NCBI RefSeq assembly: GCF_041052385.1
Contig: NZ_CP163439.1
Location: 10,405,001 to 10,469,000 of the forward strand
Length of the DNA: 64,000 nucleotides
Direction of reading: 5' to 3'
Origin: Streptomyces sp. R28
GTDB taxonomy: Bacteria; Actinomycetota; Actinomycetes; Streptomycetales; Streptomycetaceae
How positions within the stretch are numbered: the stretch's first letter is position 1; each line of letters starts with the position of its first letter. Both the position numbers and the translations under genes were made by a program. Of this stretch, positions 59,270 through 64,000 are shown one piece after another. The notes beneath the pieces were generated by a model that made no database searches, was not told where the DNA came from, and saw only the letters and a program-made list of their open reading frames with translations.

Positions 59270-61206
59270 TTACCGCTTCAGGAGTCGTACCGACAGACCG
59301 TCCGTCGTGTACACGGGTACGGCTCGCAGCGTCTCGGAGTTCAGCTCCACACGGTCGAACCGACCGCGCAGCTGCGACGCCTCGATGACGGGAACCGTGG
59401 TGCCGGCGACCGGCGGGCGTTCGGCGTCGAGGCGCAGCGACAGGACGCTGCCCCGGCCCAGCTGGACCCGGCAGGACACATCGAGGGCGGGGCCGTGGTT
59501 CTTGCGGACCAGCAGTTCCAGGGTCGTTTCGCCCCGCTGGACGTACGTGCCGCGCACGCGCAGCACCTTGTCCGCGCGGAGCGTGCCGCCCACCACCCGC
59601 ACGTCGCCCCGCCCGAGGGCGCCTGGCGACGCGGCGACGAGGACGCCGTCCTCGACCACGGTGCCGCCGTGGTACCGGTTGTGGCCCGCCAGGGTGAGCG
59701 TGCCGGTGCCGCGCTTGGTCAGGCCGCCGTCGCCGACGATGCCGGTCGCCAGCTGTCCGCCGCGCCGAAGCCCCCGGTCGCCTTGTCGAGCGTGACGGTC
59801 ACGTCGGAGTCGAAGGCGCCGTAGCCGTCCGCGGCGGCGAACAGGTCGAGCCGGCCCCACTGCTCGAAGCCGTCCAGCAGGACGTATCCGGCGGGCAGCG
59901 CGGTCGTGCGCAGCACCTCGCGGCGCTGGTCCGCGGTCAGGTACGGCTGGCGCGTCTCCAGCAGCACCTCGGCACCCTTCGGCACGGTCAGGGGCTCGTT
60001 GCCGCCCTGCCGGGTCAGCACGTACGTCAGCTTGGGCTTGACCGTGCGGGCGTTGGCGTCCCGGTCGGCGTACGGGTCGGTGTCGCTGCCGGCGGAGTGG
60101 GCGTAGGCGTACAGGGTGTCGGCCGTCGTGCCGGTCCGCTGCTCGAAGTACGCCAGGGCCTGGGCCCGGGCCGCGGCCTTGAGTTCGGCGTTGACCGGGT
60201 CGGCGAGGGCGGCGGCGGCCAGGGCGGTGGCCATGACGCGGCCGCCGACGACGTCGACCGTGGAGTGCATGCCCGCCACGATCCGGGTGTGGCTGAGCTC
60301 GAAGGCGCGGGTCACCATCTCCTGGAAGCGCTCGGGCACGGCATAGGCGTACGCCAGGGCCGCCAGGTGCAGGGCGTTGGTGTGCCCGCTGGGGAAACCG
60401 CCGTCGTCGGCCGCGCTCTCGCCGCGTTGCCGCAGCAGCTGCGGGGCGACGACCACGGCCGACTCGTAGACGGGGAAGCCGAAGGCGTCCTTCCTGCCGG
60501 TGTCGACCACCTCGCTGTCCTCGTTCATCCGCCATGGGCGCGGGTACTGGAAGGCGAACTTGGCCGGGTTGCCGGAGGCGAAGGGACCGCGCACGGTGTC
60601 GACCAGCTTGGCCACCTTGCCGAGCTCCGAGTCGTACGACCCCGCGCCGATGGCGGAACCGGCCGGCGCGTCGGCGGGCAAGGCGTCGCTGATCTTCCCG
60701 GCGGGGGTGCCGTCCGGCGCGCTGGTGATCGACGTGACCGCCTTGGCACCCGCTTTGTACAGGTCGGCCAGCGGACCCAGCCCGGCGATCACCGAGTAAC
60801 TCTGGTGCTGACGGTCGATGATGAACGCTTCCTTGGCCTGAGCGTCCGTGCGCGTGGCCGTGATCCGGGCGCAGTAGCGCATGTTGGCGCGCAGCACCTC
60901 GGGCATCAGCGGGGTGCCGGTGTCCCAGGCGCCACCGGTCTTCCAGACCCGCGCGAAGCCGCCGAGGATCCGGACCACCGCGTTGGTCTCGGCAGTCTGG
61001 TTCGCGACGACGTTCGTCCTGTAGTCGTCGACGAACGCGGCGGCGTTCGTGGCGGCCTTGGCGTCCGCGGCGGCCAGCCATGTGACGAAGGTGGGCGCGG
61101 CCAGCACACCGGCCGAGGCGCCCAGGGAGGTCTTGAGGAAACCCCGCCTGCTGACGGCGAGTCGACCGGCCTTCGAGGAGGAGCGGTGCCCGGCAGGTGA
61201 CGGCAT
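59270..61206 (-). pseudogene. PAP2/vanadium-haloperoxidase-family phosphatase with autotransporter-type tail, frameshifted
   Basis: Intact up to about residue 490: Tat-type signal (SRRGFLKTSLGASAG) and the PAP2/haloperoxidase motifs KFAFQYPRPW, GFPSGHTNA and SHTRIVAGMHSTVD. The frame then stops at 59719, while the next frame continues through GDGGLTKRGTGTLTLAGHN and further beta-strand repeats (autotransporter-associated, PATR-like) to a stop at 59270. One missing base near 59740 would join them into a 645-residue protein. Streptomyces have related phosphatases with such tails. Either decay or consensus error. A truncated, active phosphatase is possible. Confidence 0.75.
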
Positions 61207-61268
61207 GCGTGTGCCTCTCTTCAGTTCGTCGGCCGTGCGGCCGGGAAGGAGATCGTGTGATCAGAGAT

Positions 61269-61280
61269 GTCCCGCGGGAC
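61269..61280. promoter_or_regulatory. 12-bp perfect palindrome upstream of phosphatase gene
   Basis: GTCCCGCGGGAC, 63 bp before the phosphatase start in the 200-bp gap between it and the kinase gene on the same strand. Possible operator or short terminator for the kinase transcript. Nothing else is seen in the gap. Confidence 0.4.
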
Positions 61281-61406
61281 GCATGAGAGGTGCGAATCCG
61301 GTGCGTCCGGTGGAGCTTTGAGCGAAGATCTACGGCCAGGTCCTGTCCCGTCGGCGAGGGCCCGGCGACCGTGGCGTGTCGTGCGCATGAACGAGGGCCG
61401 ACCGGT

Positions 61407-62306
61407 TCACAGGATCGAACGGGCCAGCGCCACGGCACCCTCCACCGGCGGTGCGCGCAGCGGCTGCGGGCGTGCTCCGGGCACGGACCGGGCGAGCGCT
61501 GTGGCGAACGCGCCGTACAGCGAGGCCTGGGCGAGGACGGTGCTGCCGGCGACCACCACGTCGTCCACCACGACCCCGCGCGCGGCGAGCCGCTGCACGA
61601 GCGCCGCCAGCTCACGGCCGGCCTCGGTGATCAGCGTACGGGCGAGCGGCGAGCCCGCCTCGGCGGCCGCGAACACGACCGGCGCATGCCGGCCCCATTG
61701 TGCGGAGACGTCCGTGGCGCTCTCCAGGGCGGCGCCGAGCGCCGGCACTTCGGAGACGTCGAAGGATGCGAGCAGACCCCGGGCCAGTTCGTCGGGTTCC
61801 TCCCCGCGGTCGTGCGCCGCCCATACCGCCCGGGCGGCCTCGCGGACCAGACCGGCCGCGCCGCCCTCGTCGCCGAGCACCGCACCCCAGCCGCCGACCT
61901 GGAGGGAAGTACCGTCGGCGAGCCGGCCCACCGCGACGGAACCGGTGCCGGCCACCAGGCCGACCCCCTTGTCCAGGCCCGCAGCGGGCACGAGCAGTTC
62001 GGCGTCGCCCACGACCAGCGCGGGTGCGTCGAAGTGCAGTTGCAGGGCGGTACGTATCTGGGCGCACTGGCGCGGAGTCTCGCAGGCGTGGCCGCCCACG
62101 GCGAGGGCCGCTGGGCGCGCGCCCTGCGGCAGCGCGTCGGCGACCAGCACGGCCAGCCAGCCGGTGGCGGCCACGGGGTCGTGCGGCCGCCAGCCGCTGC
62201 TCGTGCGGACGTGGTCGGCGACCGGCTCCGTGCCGACGTAGGCACGCAGATGTGTCTTGGTGCCACCCACGTCGATACCGACCACGAGAGGCGTGAAGTC
62301 CTGCAC
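61407..62306 (-). CDS. BadF/BadG-type sugar kinase (N-acetylglucosamine kinase-like)
   Basis: 299-residue ASKHA-fold kinase. GIDVGGTKTHLRAYVG is the phosphate-1 motif and VGLVAGTGSVAVGRL the phosphate-2 motif; GGWGAVLGDEGGA closes the site. It matches the N-acetylglucosamine kinase-like/ATPase BadF family, phosphorylating an amino sugar. It is divergent from a ROK regulator, with an operator-like palindrome between them, so it is probably induced by the sugar. Confidence 0.88.
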   Translation of the reverse strand: MQDFTPLVVGIDVGGTKTHLRAYVGTEPVADHVRTSSGWRPHDPVAATGWLAVLVADALPQGARPAALAVGGHACETPRQCAQIRTALQLHFDAPALVVGDAELLVPAAGLDKGVGLVAGTGSVAVGRLADGTSLQVGGWGAVLGDEGGAAGLVREAARAVWAAHDRGEEPDELARGLLASFDVSEVPALGAALESATDVSAQWGRHAPVVFAAAEAGSPLARTLITEAGRELAALVQRLAARGVVVDDVVVAGSTVLAQASLYGAFATALARSVPGARPQPLRAPPVEGAVALARSIL

Positions 62307-62435
62307 GGAACCTCATTTTCGTCGTTGCGCTGGGCTGTGACGGTGGGCGAACCGTGCCTGGAATTACAGGAGTTGGTGAACTAGGGAAGCCCCGGGACAG
62401 GCTTCTGGCGGACACGGCAGGCGAGTACCGTGAAG

Positions 62436-62459
62436 TTCGTTAGGAAGTTAACTAACGAA
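62436..62459. promoter_or_regulatory. ROK operator in kinase/regulator promoter
   Basis: TTCGTTAG-8 bp-CTAACGAA, a perfect 8-bp inverted repeat between the divergent kinase and ROK genes, containing the GTTAACTAAC-type core seen in ROK operators. A strong candidate for control of both genes. Confidence 0.75.
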
Positions 62460-62523
62460 GTACAGTGCGTCAAGAGGCATCGCGCACTCGACCACTGAGC
62501 GGCCCGTGACCCGTGGGAGAACT

Positions 62524-63669
62524 GTGATACACGACGTGGCGGAAACCCCCCGCCTGACCGAGAGCGCAAGCGCGGTCTTCGCCGTGCTCGCCGAGGCGGG
62601 CAGCGCGACCCGGCCGCAGCTCGCGAGCCTGGCCGGCCTGTCCAAGCCCACCGTGTCCTCCGCCGTCGCGGAGCTGGAGAGCGCCCGGCTCGCCGCCCAC
62701 TCCGGCACCGCCTCCGGCGGCACGGGCCGTTCCGCCGCCGTGTACGGTCTCGGCCCGGCCGCCGGGGCCGTGCTCGCCGTCGACCTCGGCCCCTCCCTGA
62801 CCCGGGTGCGCGGCTGCGCCCTGGACGGCACCCTGCTGGCCCAGGCCATCGGGAGCCGGGAGGAGGCAGCCGACGTCGTGCGCGAGGCGCTCGTCGCGCT
62901 GCCCGCCGGCGCACCGCTGCGCACTGTCGTGGTCGCCGTCGGTGACGTCACCGCACGGGAGAAGGAGGGCGCCCGCATGCGCCCCGCCACGGCCAAGGCC
63001 GGCCCCGTCTTCGACGCCATGGCCGTCGCCCTGCCGCCAGGCGTTCCCGTCCACCTCGAGAACAACGTCAACTGCGCCGCGCTCGCCGAACTGCACGAGG
63101 GCGCCGCGCGCGGCCGGCGCACCTTCGGCTACCTGCGCATCGGCGTCGGTATCGGCCTCGGCATCGTGGTCGGCGGGCAGGTGCTGCGCGGAGCCAACGG
63201 CGCCGCCGGTGAGCTGGCCCGGCTGCCCTACCCCTGGGACGACGGCCGTGAGCCGCGCCACGAGGCCCTGGAGGAGTACATCGGCGCCCGCTCGCTCCTG
63301 CGGCGCGCGGCCGAGGCCTGGCCGGACGAGGACGGGCCCTGCCCGCGTACCGCCGAGCAGCTCTTCGCCCTGGCCGGGGAGGGCCGGGCCGCGGCCCGCT
63401 CCGTGATCGGCCGCCATGCCGCGGACATCGGCCGCCTCGCCGCCGCCGTGACCGCCGTACTGGACCCGGGACTGATCGTGCTCGGCGGCAGCACCGGCGC
63501 GGACCCGCAGGTGCTGCCGGGTGTGCGGGCGGAACTCGCCCGGCTGAGCTGGCCCACCGAAGTGGTCAGCAGCACGGTCGGGGACCTCGGCACGGTCGTG
63601 GGCGCCGCCCGGCTCGCGGTCTCCCGAGGAGTCCAAACCGTGACCGATGCCGCGGGGTCGAAGGATTGA
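62524..63669 (+). CDS. ROK-family transcriptional regulator
   Basis: 381-residue ROK repressor. The winged helix lies at residues 15-60 (ATRPQLASLAGLSKPTVSSA), followed by the ROK domain (VLAVDLGPSLTRVRG, VHLENNVNCAALAELHEGAA). The cysteine cluster for zinc is absent, as in the ROK gene at 32488. GTG at 62524 has GGGAGAAC upstream. It should bind the palindrome at 62436-62459 and respond to the sugar phosphorylated by the kinase. A new gene starts 274 bp downstream. Confidence 0.88.
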   Translation: MIHDVAETPRLTESASAVFAVLAEAGSATRPQLASLAGLSKPTVSSAVAELESARLAAHSGTASGGTGRSAAVYGLGPAAGAVLAVDLGPSLTRVRGCALDGTLLAQAIGSREEAADVVREALVALPAGAPLRTVVVAVGDVTAREKEGARMRPATAKAGPVFDAMAVALPPGVPVHLENNVNCAALAELHEGAARGRRTFGYLRIGVGIGLGIVVGGQVLRGANGAAGELARLPYPWDDGREPRHEALEEYIGARSLLRRAAEAWPDEDGPCPRTAEQLFALAGEGRAAARSVIGRHAADIGRLAAAVTAVLDPGLIVLGGSTGADPQVLPGVRAELARLSWPTEVVSSTVGDLGTVVGAARLAVSRGVQTVTDAAGSKD

Positions 63670-63701
63670 CGGCCTCCGACTCGATCTGCCAATGTCCGGA
63701 C

Positions 63702-63709
63702 AAGCGCTT
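63702..63709. promoter_or_regulatory. LacI-type operator half-site core
   Basis: AAGCGCTT, within GACAAGCGCTTTC, is the palindromic centre of many LacI-family sugar operators. It lies 234 bp upstream of the partial gene at 63944. The rest of the 63670-63943 gap shows no gene I can support. Confidence 0.5.
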
Positions 63710-63943
63710 TCTGAGTCGGCCGGGACGCCGACTCCGGGTGAGCCTCCCGCCCGTACGCGAAGTACGGCAGCCGCACGAGGGCGTGCTTGTGCGACGACGG
63801 CCGTCATGGCCGGGGACCCCACCCGTCAAGGCGACGCGGCCGGGCGAGGCCGTGCCCCCGGAAAGCGAAACTTCCTGCAAAATGCACCCGTGCCGCCTCG
63901 GCTGGCGCCGTGCTTCTTCCGCTACGAAGAAAAGGGATCGAAG

Positions 63944-64000
63944 ATGACCAGTGTGGGTGTGCGGCGCTCCCGCCGACTCGGCCGCGGCGGCATACGCCGG
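63944..64000 (+). CDS. Start of a gene, truncated by window edge
   Basis: ATG at 63944 with AAGGGA upstream opens a frame reading MTSVGVRRSRRLGRGGIRR to the window end. The basic N-terminus looks like the start of a signal peptide, and the LacI-type core upstream suggests a sugar-related secreted protein or binding protein. Only 19 codons are visible. Confidence 0.55.
   Translation, partial: MTSVGVRRSRRLGRGGIRR

Noticed and set aside
1..64000. CRISPR arrays, tRNA or rRNA genes, insertion sequences, integrase or attachment sites
   Set aside because: None recognised by eye; the tandem repeats present are short or single duplications without spacers, and no transposase or integrase motifs were found.

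Overview
The window is very GC-rich, with short gene spacing, stop/start overlaps (ATGA, GTGA), GTG starts, mycothiol-dependent enzymes, a mostly ATPase-less sugar ABC repertoire and iron boxes of the DmdR/IdeR type. All of this fits a Streptomyces chromosome, probably an accessory or arm-proximal part. About 57 protein genes, relics or partial genes can be supported. No rRNA, tRNA, CRISPR array, insertion sequence or phage genes were seen.

Layout. (a) 1-7283: iron-regulated siderophore locus: NIS (IucA/IucC) synthetase (cut by the left edge), ATP-grasp ligase, a complete FecB/FecCD/FecCD/FecE importer and a divergent FhuF-like ferric-siderophore reductase, with two iron boxes in the shared promoter. 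(b) 7426-13660: the standout locus, a translationally coupled operon of a Tzs/FasD-type adenylate isopentenyltransferase, a cytokinin-oxidase-like flavoprotein, a LOG (cytokinin-activating phosphoribohydrolase) domain fused to a polyketide-type acyltransferase, and an ABC exporter, with a divergent transketolase-like half-gene. It resembles the fas cytokinin operon of Rhodococcus fascians and S. turgidiscabies, but the LOG-acyltransferase fusion and the exporter are not part of the fas operon as I know it. (c) 13653-17293: reactive-sulfur detoxification: CstR-type repressor, rhodanese, TauE/SafE transporter and a metallo-beta-lactamase with three rhodanese domains, with three matching operators. 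(d) 17408-19125: mycothiol-dependent formaldehyde oxidation.

(e) 19219-27769: mixed metabolism: a frameshifted DUF4180 gene, two SDRs, amino-acid permease, PucR-type regulator, PLP decarboxylase and L,D-transpeptidase. (f) 27803-33648: sugar uptake operon (Gfo/Idh/MocA oxidoreductase, binding protein, two permeases) facing a ROK repressor. (g) 33749-43718: secreted protease, C-S lyase, large secreted hydrolase, frameshifted oxidoreductase, DUF35 protein with TetR regulator, a Trm112-like protein carrying a perfect 87-bp internal duplication, and two gene relics. (h) 43840-51209: a second sugar-type ABC operon under a DeoR/LacI hybrid regulator, ending in a 2-hydroxyacid dehydrogenase and a phosphodiesterase-HAD phosphatase fusion. 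(i) 51287-64000: ATP-grasp protein, family 8 polysaccharide lyase, membrane-anchored CBM2 protein, RpiR regulator, GT39-type glycosyltransferase, a frameshifted PAP2/haloperoxidase-family phosphatase with an autotransporter-like tail, an N-acetylglucosamine-kinase-like protein and a ROK regulator, and the first codons of another gene.

No ATPase gene accompanies either sugar ABC system, so they presumably use a shared ATPase such as MsiK encoded elsewhere. Three otherwise normal genes (near 19531, 41652 and 59740) are each broken by what looks like one missing base. Either they are decaying or the assembly has consensus errors.
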